A stretch of 64,000 nucleotides of DNA from Paenalkalicoccus suaedae. GTDB taxonomy: Bacteria > Bacillota > Bacilli > Bacillales > Salisediminibacteriaceae. How positions within the stretch are numbered: position 1 is the first letter of the stretch; each line of letters begins with the position of its first letter. The notes beneath the pieces were generated by a model. It was not told the DNA's origin. It searched no databases and saw only the letters and a list, made by a program, of their open reading frames with translations. The position numbers and the translations under genes are program-made. Shown in pieces: positions 27,286 through 35,862 of the stretch. The stretch spans positions 3,224,001 through 3,288,000 of the forward strand of contig NZ_CP041372.2 of NCBI RefSeq assembly GCF_006965545.2. Direction: 5' to 3'.

Positions 27286-27370
27286 CTGTCTGCCTCCTTA
27301 CCTGTGTAGGTTCTTCTTCTGATCATATCATAAGGTTACTAAGGAAGAATCCTTCATTTTTATCCAACTC

Positions 27371-29026
27371 TTAAATGGCAACTTCTCTTTTCCCAGTTAC
27401 TTTGAAGAATACGAGAAGAGATAGAACTGTTACGATGGTTAAAATCGTAGAGAGTGCGGCAGCTGTTCCGTAGCTCCCTCGAAGTACTTCGGTATAAATA
27501 GCAATACTCATTGTACGCGTCGCACCAGTGTAAAGAATGATGGATGTACTAAGCTCACTAAAGATGTTGATCCAGCTTAAAATACTACCCGCAATAATAC
27601 CTGATGCCATCATAGGAAGCGTTATTTTTACAAATGTCTTTAAGTTCGAGGCACCTAAGCTTATAGAGGCTTCCTCTACAGATTTACTAATTTGATTTAA
27701 AATAGCGGCACTTGACCGTATGGTATATGGCAGTCTACGAATCGCAAAGGAAATAATCATAATAAATGCCGTACCACCAAGTAAGATTGGTCCACTATTA
27801 AACGATGCTAATAACGCAATACCTAAGATTGAGCCCGGGACGATAAATGGGAACATACTGACTGTATCAAGTGTATCGTTTATTTTATTCGGTCGGCGTA
27901 CTGTCAAGTAGGCGATAAATACAGACATAATCACGATGATGACCATGGCAGCAATAGCTAACATAAACGTAATTTGAATACTGCTACCAAGTCGATCAAA
28001 TGACATAAAGTAACTATCTAGCGAAAATCGTTGTACAAACACCGTTCCACTTGTTTCTAAAAACGAGGTATAAATCACGTAAATCCTCGGCAGAAGCGCA
28101 ATAGCGGTAACACCATAGACAAAGGTGTGGGCCACAATATTCGCTACTCCAGTTGAATTCTTTGCTTCGATTGGTTTTAACGCACTCATCGTAAAGGACT
28201 TCTTTTTAGAAATGTACTTTTGTAAAAGGAAGACAAGGGAAGCAATGATGACTACAATGACACTAATCGCAGCTGCAAATCCTGCGTCTCCACCAACTTC
28301 ACTAATGAACTCATTAAAGATTAATACAGGAATTGTTCGATATCCTTCTCCAATTAGCATTGGTGTACCAAAATCAGAGAGTGCTCGCATGAAAACGAGA
28401 AGGGAGCCAGCAAGGAGTGTCGGAATGATGAGTGGGACAATAATTTTGTACATCTTTTGCAATCCAGTACACTGCATGCTCTCTGCAGCTTCAATGAGCG
28501 AGTTATCAACACTTCTTAAAGCTCCTAATGTGTAAATGTACACAAGTGGAAATAATTGAAGAACTAGAACAAGGGAAATTCCAGTAAATCCATAAATATC
28601 AGGAACTGGGATACCTAATGTATTTTGAAAGAAATTTGTGATGACTCCGTTTCTCCCTAAAAGAAGAATCCATGAGTATGCTCCTATAAACGGTGGTGAC
28701 ACAGAGGAGATGATAATGAGTGTCGTAACGAGTATAGCGCCTTTAATTTTAACGGTCGTCATAATATATGCAAGCGGGACAGCCACTAAGGCTGATATAG
28801 CTGTAACTGCAATTGTCACCTTAAAGCTGTTCCAAAGTGCCTCCATATAATATGCGCTAGAGAAGAAATCGGAGAAGTAACGTAGCGAAAAGCTACCTGA
28901 TCCCGGGTCTTGCACACTCGTAATTAATAAGGAGAATAACGGATACAAGAGAAACAATGCATATACGCTAAAAATAACGATGGTCATCGTCGACCAAATA
29001 TCTCGATTTGATTTAGATTGCAACAT
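27371..29026 (-). CDS. ABC transporter permease, fused double-domain (FbpB/AfuB type)
   Basis: A 551-residue permease with about twelve membrane helices, being two BPD_transp_1 units fused. Each half has an EAA-like loop: EAAESMQCTGLQKMYKIIVPLIIPTL near residue 185 and EASISLGASNLKTFVKITLPMM near residue 455. This arrangement is typical of the ferric/sugar-phosphate/AEP group. Overlaps the ATPase gene by 14 nt. It would form the pore for the substrate bound by the 30185-31204 protein. Confidence 0.88.
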   Translation of the reverse strand: MLQSKSNRDIWSTMTIVIFSVYALFLLYPLFSLLITSVQDPGSGSFSLRYFSDFFSSAYYMEALWNSFKVTIAVTAISALVAVPLAYIMTTVKIKGAILVTTLIIISSVSPPFIGAYSWILLLGRNGVITNFFQNTLGIPVPDIYGFTGISLVLVLQLFPLVYIYTLGALRSVDNSLIEAAESMQCTGLQKMYKIIVPLIIPTLLAGSLLVFMRALSDFGTPMLIGEGYRTIPVLIFNEFISEVGGDAGFAAAISVIVVIIASLVFLLQKYISKKKSFTMSALKPIEAKNSTGVANIVAHTFVYGVTAIALLPRIYVIYTSFLETSGTVFVQRFSLDSYFMSFDRLGSSIQITFMLAIAAMVIIVIMSVFIAYLTVRRPNKINDTLDTVSMFPFIVPGSILGIALLASFNSGPILLGGTAFIMIISFAIRRLPYTIRSSAAILNQISKSVEEASISLGASNLKTFVKITLPMMASGIIAGSILSWINIFSELSTSIILYTGATRTMSIAIYTEVLRGSYGTAAALSTILTIVTVLSLLVFFKVTGKREVAI

Positions 29027-30161
29027 TATTCACCTCACTCTGCACCTCACCTGCTGCGTCATTTTTCACACCCTCAGTCAAATTGACAGATCCATCTTCA
29101 TTAAAAACGTTCACTTTGGCTTGATTTAGCTTTAAATAGACGACGGAACCTTCAGGAATCAATGTATCAATGTCAGACTCTTGAATCACCTCCACAGTCT
29201 CTCCGCTCTCAAGTTCGATAAAGTAATTCGTGTTAAGACCTAAGAACGAGCTACGTTGTACTTTCCCTTTTAAGCCATTCGTATCGCTCGTAAAAAGGAA
29301 TTCCTCTGGGCGAACACAAACCTGTACATTTGTTTTTGTACTTTTTATGAGTTCTTGACGAATATTTGTTAATACAACGCGGTGTTTATCGTGTATGACG
29401 ATTTCAGTTTTATCGTTTGTTGCAAACAGTGTTGCGTTAAGAATATTACTACGTCCAATAAAGCTTGAAACAAATAAGTTTGCAGGACGATGATAAATAT
29501 TTTGTGGCGTACCAGCGTGTTGAATGTATCCATCCTTCATAACAGCAATCCTATCGGACACAGCCATTGCTTCTTCTTGATCATGCGTCACGTAAACGGT
29601 TGTAATTCCTACTTCTTTCTGGATTTTACGAATCGCATTTCGCAATTCTATCCGTAGCTTGGCATCTAGATTAGAGAGTGGTTCATCCATGAGTAAAACA
29701 TCTGGATTAATAACAATAGCCCTTGCCAAGGCCACACGCTGTTGCTGTCCACCTGATAAATTCTCAGGCAATCGATCTTTAAATTTCTCAATTTGCACGA
29801 TTCTTAAAATCTCATCGACTCGTCGCTCTATTTCTGCTTTTGGCGTCTTGCGATTCTCAAGTCCAAATGCAATGTTTTTCTTCACACTTAAATGGGGGAA
29901 AATAGCGTAGTTTTGAAACACCATACCGATGTTACGTTTACTTGGCTTTACGTCGTTCATCACCTTTTCATCAAACTTTATTTCTCCACCTTCGATACTA
30001 TTAAAACCTGCGACCATTCGAAGCAAGGTCGTTTTTCCGCATCCAGAGGGTCCGAGAAGGGTAAAAAACTCCCCTTCTTTCACCTTGATCGAGAGACCAG
30101 GAATGACAGCCTGGTCTCCGTATTTTTTTACTACATGGTTAAAATCGATCGCAATGCTCAT
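29013..30161 (-). CDS. ABC transporter ATP-binding protein (FbpC/AfuC type)
   Basis: A 382-residue ATPase. Walker A GPSGCGKTT (about residues 38-46), Q-loop QNYAIFPHLSV, signature LSGGQQQRVALARA, Walker B VLLMDEPLSNLD and H-loop YVTHDQEEA are intact; a C-terminal TOBE-like regulatory region follows from about residue 290. It drives the fused permease. 23 bp separate it from the binding-protein gene, so SBP-ATPase-permease form one operon. Confidence 0.92.
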   Translation of the reverse strand: MSIAIDFNHVVKKYGDQAVIPGLSIKVKEGEFFTLLGPSGCGKTTLLRMVAGFNSIEGGEIKFDEKVMNDVKPSKRNIGMVFQNYAIFPHLSVKKNIAFGLENRKTPKAEIERRVDEILRIVQIEKFKDRLPENLSGGQQQRVALARAIVINPDVLLMDEPLSNLDAKLRIELRNAIRKIQKEVGITTVYVTHDQEEAMAVSDRIAVMKDGYIQHAGTPQNIYHRPANLFVSSFIGRSNILNATLFATNDKTEIVIHDKHRVVLTNIRQELIKSTKTNVQVCVRPEEFLFTSDTNGLKGKVQRSSFLGLNTNYFIELESGETVEVIQESDIDTLIPEGSVVYLKLNQAKVNVFNEDGSVNLTEGVKNDAAGEVQSEVNNVAI

Positions 30162-30184
30162 GCTGGGACACCCTCTCTACCTTT

Positions 30185-31204
30185 TTAGTTCGTGATGAAT
30201 TGAATATAACGTTCTACAATTGCGTCTTTATTTTCAGTTACATAGTCTAGATCCTCAAAAAGAAGGTTGATATCTTCCATTGGTGTTAAGTGATCTGCTA
30301 CAACAGCATCTTTATGAAGCGGTCTGTTATTCAAATTTTCACCGATCGTATTTTGAACTTCCTCAGAGAGAAGGAAATCAATAAATCTCTCTGCATTTGC
30401 TAAATTAGGTGCACCCTCAATGATAGAAGAAGCTGATGCTGCATAAACCGTTCCTTCAACAGGGTGAACGACTCTCACTGGTGCCACCTCTCCACGAATG
30501 TATCCAACAGCCGGATCCTCCCACGTCAAGCCCACAGTATATTCTCCATCAGCTACGCTGCGATGTACCGCTCCAGATCCACTTGAGATGCGCCCATCTA
30601 AGTTATCCACAAATTCTTCTACAAATGCCCATCCCTCTTCACTCTCATAGTCGCCACCAATTGCTAAAAGCATGTTTGTCACATGATTAAAAGCAGAACT
30701 TGAGCTTGCTGCATCCGTATGGGCAATCTTTCCTCTGAGCTCTGGGTTTAGTAAGTCGGCATACCCTTCGATTTGGATATCACCAATTAGATTTTCATTA
30801 ACTAACAGGACGTTCCCATCTAATACGTACGATGTCACCTTACCTGTGTCGTTTTGATATTCTTCAATTAAGTTCGCGTCGTTCTCAGAGACATATTCAT
30901 GAAAGAGATCCAAATTCTCTAAGTGAACTGATTCTGTCCCTCCAAAAATCACATCGCCGTATGGAGAGTTTTGCTCCGTCTCAATACGTCTCATCAGTTC
31001 GCCTGTCCCAGCACTGATTACTTCAACACGAATCCCTGTTTCCTCTTCAAAAAGTGGTACGATAGTAGAAATGAGCTCTTCACTGTTAGGTGAATATAGT
31101 ACTAGCTCGTCTGATTCCGTCTGTCCCGACCCTTCTTCACTACACGCTGACAAACTGAGTAATACCGCCGCACTTGCTAAAACAACTCCTGAAAGCTTTT
31201 TCAT
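30185..31204 (-). CDS. ABC transporter solute-binding lipoprotein (AfuA/FbpA-like)
   Basis: A 339-residue lipoprotein with signal peptide and LSAC lipobox (Cys about residue 21). The mature protein starts ELVLYSPNSEEL and has VISAGTGELMRRIETEQNSP, GDVIFGG and GLTWEDP, a layout of AfuA-type binding proteins. The tandem tyrosines that FbpA uses for ferric iron are not present near the expected position, so an anionic organic ligand such as a sugar phosphate is more likely than iron. ATG at 31204 follows AGGGGG. First gene of the transporter operon. Confidence 0.8.
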   Translation of the reverse strand: MKKLSGVVLASAAVLLSLSACSEEGSGQTESDELVLYSPNSEELISTIVPLFEEETGIRVEVISAGTGELMRRIETEQNSPYGDVIFGGTESVHLENLDLFHEYVSENDANLIEEYQNDTGKVTSYVLDGNVLLVNENLIGDIQIEGYADLLNPELRGKIAHTDAASSSSAFNHVTNMLLAIGGDYESEEGWAFVEEFVDNLDGRISSGSGAVHRSVADGEYTVGLTWEDPAVGYIRGEVAPVRVVHPVEGTVYAASASSIIEGAPNLANAERFIDFLLSEEVQNTIGENLNNRPLHKDAVVADHLTPMEDINLLFEDLDYVTENKDAIVERYIQFITN

Positions 31205-31236
31205 AACATGTTTCCCCCTCAAACTTATTTTGTTAT

Positions 31237-31270
31237 TACACTAAGTGTAGCGGTAATTAAAACGCTTACA
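31237..31270. promoter_or_regulatory. palindrome and cre-like site upstream of the ABC operon
   Basis: TACACTAAGTGTA (31237-31249) is a 13-bp palindrome; TTAAAACGCTTACA (31257-31270), read on the minus strand as TGTAAGCGTTTTAA, matches the CcpA cre consensus except at one position. Together they suggest a specific regulator plus catabolite repression. Confidence 0.5.
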
Positions 31271-31378
31271 TATCCCAAAATCCTTCAACTTTATCAACTA
31301 TTCTGCATTTTCACACTCCTTGCTTGTCTCGTCACAAAATACTCGGTACGCTAGAAGAAACGAAAGGTGGCGTCTAAA

Positions 31379-32185
31379 ATGACAAAAGTTGATTTACATA
31401 CTCACCATTATAGATGTGGGCATGCATCAGGAGATATACACGATTATATCGAAGCTGCTATTTCACAAGGCTTTGTACAAATTGGTATTACAGACCATAA
31501 CCCCTTTTTTCACAAAGAAGAAGATGATGGCTTCCCGGGGATGGTGATGAAAAAGTCAGAGTTCTCCGCTTATATAGGTGCTATGAAGCAAGCCCAGGCT
31601 AAGTATGCGGATAAAATTGAGGTATTGCTAGGTGTCGAAGGAGATTATTTTGAAGGTCACACGGATGTGTATAAAAGTGCGTTTAAAGAGGCTGGATTAG
31701 ACTACTACATCGGTGCCGTACACTACGTTAACGGAAAGCATATTTTTGATAAGACGCGTTGGAGCGATCCCTCAGTGGATGTTGAAAAAGAGCTACTAGA
31801 TTATTACACGCTCACCTATCAAATGGTGGCAGAAGACTTCGGGGATATCGTCGCCCACATGGATGCCTTAAAGGCATTTGCACCTGCAATCTCTAGCAAA
31901 CTTGTAGATGAAAAGTTAGATCAAATCATTCAATTAATCGGAGAAACGAAGAAAACGGTAGAGATCAACACGTCAGGATTAAGAAAATGCAAGGAGCTTT
32001 TTCCAAGCAAAGCGGTCATAAAGAAACTAGCAGAAAGTGGCGCAAGCTTCACATTCGGATCAGACAGCCACGATCCAAAGGAAGTCGGCTACGAATATGA
32101 CTATGTAGCGGGAGTATTAAAGGGCGTCGGAGTAACAGAATGGGCTGTGTTTAGGCAAGGAAAGAGAGAATTTGTGGAGATTTAG
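31379..32185 (+). CDS. PHP-domain phosphatase (histidinol-phosphatase family)
   Basis: A 268-residue PHP metallophosphatase. The four metal-binding motifs are visible: VDLHTHHYRCGHA near the N-terminus, ITDHNPF, GVEGDYFEGH with AHMDALKAF, and FGSDSHDP near the C-terminus. ATG at 31379 is preferred to an upstream GTG because GAAAGGTGG fits it. The family hydrolyses histidinol phosphate or other phosphate monoesters. Divergent from an AfuABC-like transporter, it more likely acts on an imported phosphoester than in histidine synthesis; no his genes are nearby. Confidence 0.85.
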   Translation: MTKVDLHTHHYRCGHASGDIHDYIEAAISQGFVQIGITDHNPFFHKEEDDGFPGMVMKKSEFSAYIGAMKQAQAKYADKIEVLLGVEGDYFEGHTDVYKSAFKEAGLDYYIGAVHYVNGKHIFDKTRWSDPSVDVEKELLDYYTLTYQMVAEDFGDIVAHMDALKAFAPAISSKLVDEKLDQIIQLIGETKKTVEINTSGLRKCKELFPSKAVIKKLAESGASFTFGSDSHDPKEVGYEYDYVAGVLKGVGVTEWAVFRQGKREFVEI

Positions 32186-32203
32186 GGAGGGTTGATAGAT
32201 GGG

Positions 32204-32233
32204 AAAAGAAGAGCCGTGGGGCTCTTCTTTTTT
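32204..32233 (+). terminator. intrinsic terminator
   Basis: GAAGAGCC-GTGG-GGCTCTTC followed by TTTTTT, directly after the PHP phosphatase gene. Confidence 0.85.
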
Positions 32234-32457
32234 AGTAAATATGGAAAGTCGAATAAAATTATTTAGCAAGCTAGATTTGTTTTAAAGAATCATTTATTGA
32301 ATTAACAAAGTGCCAGATAGCACCTCGTCTTAACTGCATCTAACACATTAGTCTTATTTAATACGCGAAGGCCACTCTATTGAAGATCAACCTGATATTC
32401 TTCGCGCTAGTTAAGGTATTTCATACTTTTTAAGTTCTGCATGAAGCACAAATAGAT

Positions 32458-32540
32458 TTTATGCTAAGGGTTATGTTCCGCATTCCGTTTTTATGTTCCT
32501 GATCCTCTTTTTATGTTCCCCATTCCATAGTTATGGACTT
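32458..32540. repeat. 20-bp array, TTATGTTC family (copy 1)
   Basis: Three TTATGTTCC units and a terminal TTATGGACTTC at exact 20-bp spacing. The same structure with the same terminal unit occurs at 53105-53180. The rest of 32234-32640 holds no gene or other signal that I can see. Confidence 0.75.
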
Positions 32541-32644
32541 CCCCACACAGCTCCCGAACCAAATACCCGCACACCCCTAACAAAAAAAGGAAACCACATC
32601 ACCACACCAAACGTATCTATATAAACTAAAGGAGATGAACATAT

Positions 32645-32767
32645 ATGAAGAAACTACTTATCCTTATCGCCTCAGCAATGATACTTACTGGCTGCTCCAT
32701 TGAAACCGGCAAAGCCGATCCCGAAAAAGGCATTTTCTCTATAGATGTGAATGAAGAGAACGAATAA
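32645..32767 (+). CDS. 40-residue lipoprotein
   Basis: ATG at 32645 follows AAAGGAG. The product MKKLLILIASAMILTGCSIE is a full lipoprotein signal with LTGC lipobox (Cys 17), leaving a 24-residue acidic mature peptide. Function unknown. The lipobox and start signal make it credible despite its size. Confidence 0.65.
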   Translation: MKKLLILIASAMILTGCSIETGKADPEKGIFSIDVNEENE

Positions 32768-32844
32768 GCCAGGGGCATTATCCAGGTTTTTCTCTCTCAA
32801 AAAGAGCGCTAACCACTTACGGTCAGCGCTCTCTCCTCGATTAT

Positions 32845-33045
32845 TCAATCTGTCGCTTTACCTACCTGCTCAACAACCACGTCTCCCTTTTCATCTAACA
32901 AAGGAGTCAACGCGCAACCTTGAGCCGTCCACGTATAAAGGTAGTTGACACCCGTCTCGCGATCCACCCAAATATAAATGATACCTTGGCCAGAATTTTG
33001 CACTAACCTCTCTTCAAATCGACTTTCTTCTTTTTTACGGAAAAT
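32845..33045 (-). CDS. DUF6440-like protein with apparent AUU start codon
   Basis: A 66-residue protein. FEERLVQNSGQGIIYIWVDR, TGVNYLY and LTPLLDEKGDVVV match the pattern of DUF6440 proteins, which usually begin Met-Phe-x-Lys-Lys. Here the equivalent codon before Phe-Arg-Lys-Lys is ATT (33043-33045). AAGGAG lies 9 nt upstream of it, and an in-frame TGA overlaps that region, so no upstream ATG, GTG or TTG is available; the next in-frame alternative (GTG) would delete the conserved N-terminus. Initiation at AUU is therefore the simplest reading, as in infC. Function of the family unknown. Confidence 0.7.
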   Translation of the reverse strand: MFRKKEESRFEERLVQNSGQGIIYIWVDRETGVNYLYTWTAQGCALTPLLDEKGDVVVEQVGKATD

Positions 33046-33220
33046 AATGAATCACTCCTTCTCATTTTGACTCGCAAAAGTAGATACTTAATACCTTAGT
33101 TACGCTTGATCGCTCCTCAATGTTTCATCAATTGTATATATAGGGCGAGCAAATAGCAGACTAGTAGCTAAGATTTTTGATACACTAAGAGCAATCAGAT
33201 AAAGAAAGGATGAATCACGC

Positions 33221-33409
33221 ATGCAACTACCAGAAGTCGAAGCTCAAATGAACGAGCTAAAGGACGAATATATGCAGCTCCAAAACAATCTCGAGAAGCT
33301 AGAATCCATCGGCGGCGGCAACACGCAACCAATGGAGGCGCGCCTCAAAGAGATCGAAGCCGAGCTGACGGAGCTATATAAAAAGCGCGCGGAGTTGCGC
33401 GGGTACTAG
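33221..33409 (+). CDS. SE1832-like short coiled-coil protein
   Basis: A 62-residue, highly charged protein made of two heptad-rich helices (residues 5-29 and 37-60) around an IGGGNT turn. It follows the pattern of the small SE1832-type cytoplasmic proteins of Firmicutes. AAAGGA is upstream of the ATG and a terminator follows, so it is monocistronic. Function unknown. Confidence 0.7.
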   Translation: MQLPEVEAQMNELKDEYMQLQNNLEKLESIGGGNTQPMEARLKEIEAELTELYKKRAELRGY

Positions 33410-33423
33410 GAAAAAGTGAACAA

Positions 33424-33466
33424 TGCAAAAAGCAGTCGCAGATTGAGATGCGGCTGCTTTTTGCAT
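33424..33466 (+). terminator. intrinsic terminator
   Basis: GCAAAAAGCAGTCGCA and TGCGGCTGCTTTTTGC form a 16-bp stem after the coiled-coil gene. Confidence 0.85.
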
Positions 33467-33497
33467 ATGGGAAGTTTAGAAAATCAGTTGGTTGGTC

Positions 33498-33622
33498 GGT
33501 TTGTCATAATTGATGGTTGAATTGTCATAATTCCTACCTAGACTGTCATTATTATTGGTTGGATTGTCATAATTACCGCTCAGGCTGTCATAATTATTGC
33601 TCAGTTTGTCATAATTAACTCT
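33498..33622. repeat. 21-bp array, GTCATAAT family
   Basis: Six TGTCATAATT or TGTCATTATT units at 21-bp spacing after the terminator of the coiled-coil gene. Confidence 0.85.
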
Positions 33623-33674
33623 CGCATTCCGTCAGCCTACACTCGAACTATCCAATTAAAACAATATTGAATGC

Positions 33675-33825
33675 CAACTGCCAGCCACCACCTCGAGAAA
33701 GGATAACTGCACCTGATTTTCGGTTAATCGCACCTCGGTTTCGGTTAATCGCACCTCGGTTCCGGTTAATCACTCCTTGGTTCCGGTTAATCGACCTTCC
33801 CTTCCGTTTAATCGCACACCATCCC
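33675..33825. repeat. array leader motif plus 21-bp CGGTTAAT array
   Basis: CCAGCCACCACCTCGAGAA (from 33677) resembles the leader found before other arrays (35519, 45121). It is followed by one GATAACTG unit and four or five CGGTTAATCGCACC units at 21-bp spacing. Confidence 0.75.
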
Positions 33826-33907
33826 CCAACATTCCCCGTTACTCCTCACCCTTTTTCGGGTACTGGTACTATATAACCAATCGACATATCTGAGGGGACG
33901 TGAATTT

Positions 33908-34798
33908 TTGAAGCATTTACTAAGTACTTCCGCAACGATACTCGCATTTGCCGCGCTCGCTGCATGCTCCAATGACAACAACGGCGGCACAGACAGCGCT
34001 ACTACCAATCAATCAGACGCAACAAATAACTCATCCACCGACAACAACACCGGCTCCCAACCCGAACAGGACGAAGAGGCCATCGAGGTGCTCGAGCAGG
34101 CCATTGCTACATACAGCGACATCGACAGCGCCTACCGCGAGCTCAATATTGACACGTCATCTGACTCTGACGAGGAGCAAAGCACTACTATGTTCGAAAA
34201 AACGTGGACGTTTGTGGACCGTAACGATATTTTCCACCGAACAGAGACAAGCTCAAACGAAATGGACTTCACCACATATCAGCTGACAGATATTGATGAG
34301 CCAGAATACTCCTTCCACTATATTTCGGGCGAAGACGAAGCAATTCGCTACGAGCCTGAAGCGCAAATTACGGAGGACACGCTTTGGTTCAACATGGATC
34401 TCGGCTCATTCGAGGCAATTCTCGAATCAGGCACGCTCCGCTACCTCGGTGAGGACGAAGTCAACGGCTATACGACTCACGTGATTGAGTCAGAGACAGA
34501 CGGATCCACGGCCCGCCACTGGTTTGACCAGGATTCGTACGTAGAAATTCGGAGCGAAACAGCAAGCTTCGGCGATGAATTGACTGTTACGGAGGTAATC
34601 GCCTTCGCGCTCAACATCGACATGGATGAGGCTCTCTTCAGTCCGCCTGGTCACATGGAAATCATCGACGGCGATGTAGATGATGTCACAAGTAATATCA
34701 CGGATCGCGATGAAGAGTCCCAAGATAATATGGACGAAAACGACTCCAACACGGACTCATTCAACGACCCGTCTAACAACGAGGACGACGATTTCTAA
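33908..34798 (+). CDS. secreted lipoprotein, LolA-like (paralog of 3170-3856)
   Basis: A 296-residue acidic lipoprotein: signal peptide with LAAC lipobox (Cys about residue 20), Asn/Thr/Asp-rich linker to about 55, LolA-like beta domain to about 245 (THVIESETDGSTARHWFDQD is the clearest match to the paralog), and an acidic disordered tail. TTG start with GAGGGG upstream. The paralog lies 30 kb away. Expected outside the membrane; ligand unknown. It ends 2 bp before the convergent GGCT-like gene's stop codon region, so the two 3' ends touch. Confidence 0.7.
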   Translation: MKHLLSTSATILAFAALAACSNDNNGGTDSATTNQSDATNNSSTDNNTGSQPEQDEEAIEVLEQAIATYSDIDSAYRELNIDTSSDSDEEQSTTMFEKTWTFVDRNDIFHRTETSSNEMDFTTYQLTDIDEPEYSFHYISGEDEAIRYEPEAQITEDTLWFNMDLGSFEAILESGTLRYLGEDEVNGYTTHVIESETDGSTARHWFDQDSYVEIRSETASFGDELTVTEVIAFALNIDMDEALFSPPGHMEIIDGDVDDVTSNITDRDEESQDNMDENDSNTDSFNDPSNNEDDDF

Positions 34799-35283
34799 TT
34801 CCCGTCGCCCCCTCTAATCCGCGCCATCATTTCTCGCGCTTCACGCACATATGCCTCCTTTTCCCCCGCGGAGAAGGAGCCCTGCGCGTGCGCCAAATCC
34901 ACCGATTCGCCCACCGCGTCCGGCCGCACGTACACCCACGCACGCACGACCTCGCCCGCGACCCGCACATCCACCGCAACTCGCGCGTAAACCGGCACCT
35001 CCTCCCACCGGTCCGCCACCGCAAGCTCCGCGCCCGTAAGCCGCAGCACCGCTCCCTCGATCACCCCAATTCCTTTTTTGAGAAAATAGTAGCCATCCTC
35101 CCCCACATAGGCAGCATGTCCATCCAACACAGCCTCGCGCACCTCCACAACACGCCCAAACAACACACGCTGAACGTCTTCATCACGCAACGTCCCATAG
35201 CTAAAAAGCAGCTGTCCACCGCCATCTTGTTCGAACACCTTGTCAAAACTTTTGTTTAATTTGTCATTACTTTTACCCATCTT
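34795..35283 (-). CDS. gamma-glutamylcyclotransferase-like (AIG2/GGCT) protein with repeat-derived N-terminus
   Basis: The core from LLFSYGTLRDEDVQ to AWVYVRPD is a GGCT/AIG2 fold: the substrate-binding YGTLR loop, GHAAYV, an 'Asp-Arg-Trp-Glu' motif with the family's acidic residue, and VYAR. The open frame extends back to 35427 through a 21-bp repeat array, giving heptads of Gly-Gly-Tyr-Asp-Lys. I choose ATG at about 35283 (MGKSNDKLNKSFDK) because AAGGAGG stands 10 nt upstream. Even so, about 20 N-terminal residues are repeat-derived. The reaction would be cyclisation of gamma-glutamyl amines or a related amide cleavage; substrate unknown. Confidence 0.7.
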   Translation of the reverse strand, partial: KMGKSNDKLNKSFDKVFEQDGGGQLLFSYGTLRDEDVQRVLFGRVVEVREAVLDGHAAYVGEDGYYFLKKGIGVIEGAVLRLTGAELAVADRWEEVPVYARVAVDVRVAGEVVRAWVYVRPDAVGESVDLAHAQGSFSAGEKEAYVREAREMMARIRGGDGN

Positions 35284-35435
35284 GTCATAACCTCCTTCCA
35301 AACTGTCATAACCGATGCTCACTTTGTCATAACCTCCAACCAAAATGTCATAACTGATGCCCACTTTGTCATAACCTCCAACCAAAATGTCATAACTGAT
35401 GCCCACTTTGTCATAATCTCCATCCAAACGCCATT
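35235..35435. repeat. 21/42-bp GTCATAAC array overlapping the GGCT 5' end
   Basis: TGTCATAACCTCCAACCAAA and TGTCATAACTGATGCCCACT units alternate at 21-bp spacing. On the minus strand each unit reads GGAGGTTATGACA, so the array itself carries SD-like GGAGG and ATG triplets, and it runs into the GGCT reading frame. Confidence 0.85.
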
Positions 35436-35518
35436 AATAAAACGGCTCTCCATTCACATAATCTCTATAAAACAACGCCCACCTCCGCACATCCAGCAGA
35501 AGATCTAGGTGAATCTAA

Positions 35519-35612
35519 GAGCCAGCCATCACCTCGCGAAGCTCCGTTCGTTTGTGATAACTGACTCCGATTTTGTGATAACTGCACCACATTTCCGGAT
35601 ACTCGTATTTCA
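35519..35612. repeat. composite unit C: leader plus short 21-bp array
   Basis: The leader GAGCCAGCCATCACCTCGCG is followed by two GTGATAACTG units and one CGGATACTCG unit, then ATTTCACC. The same order occurs at 45119-45390, where it is followed by the same structured element. Confidence 0.7.
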
Positions 35613-35653
35613 CCGCGCCTCACTTTCTCACATAATCTTACTATCATTAAAAG

Positions 35654-35743
35654 CGAGGCAACGACCTATCGCCTCGTGTCCCTCATCAATAAATAGGAAA
35701 AGGTTCATAACCCTTATTAACATCGTAACCACAGGTGTCCCGC
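35654..35743 (-). ncRNA. truncated copy C of the structured element
   Basis: The segment has the conserved CGAGGCAACG-N6-CGCCTCG hairpin and AACATCGTAACC, matching copies A and B, but ends where the GGTGCCCC helix would begin (here GGTGTCCC) and lacks the rest. Strand is uncertain; minus is chosen because the hairpin is then followed by CTTTT. Confidence 0.5.
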
Positions 35744-35774
35744 TCTTGAACTTGACCTCATCCTCTATCCTAAT

Positions 35775-35815
35775 CAAAAAAAGCCGACTGGCAACATTCC
35801 GTTACCAATCGACTA
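35775..35815 (-). terminator. terminator of the mannitol-type operon
   Basis: Minus strand AGTCGATTGG and CCAGTCGGCT pair (two G-U) and are followed by TTTTTTT, after the mtlA-type gene. Confidence 0.75.
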
Positions 35816-35862
35816 GATTTCACCTAAAAAATCTCATTAGTATAAGTACCGCCTAGACCGTA

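Noticed and set aside
27371-31204. Ferric iron (FbpABC) transporter
   Set aside because: Family-level similarity only; no tandem Tyr in the binding protein and no Fur-like box seen, while the PHP phosphatase and YesM context favour a phosphoester.
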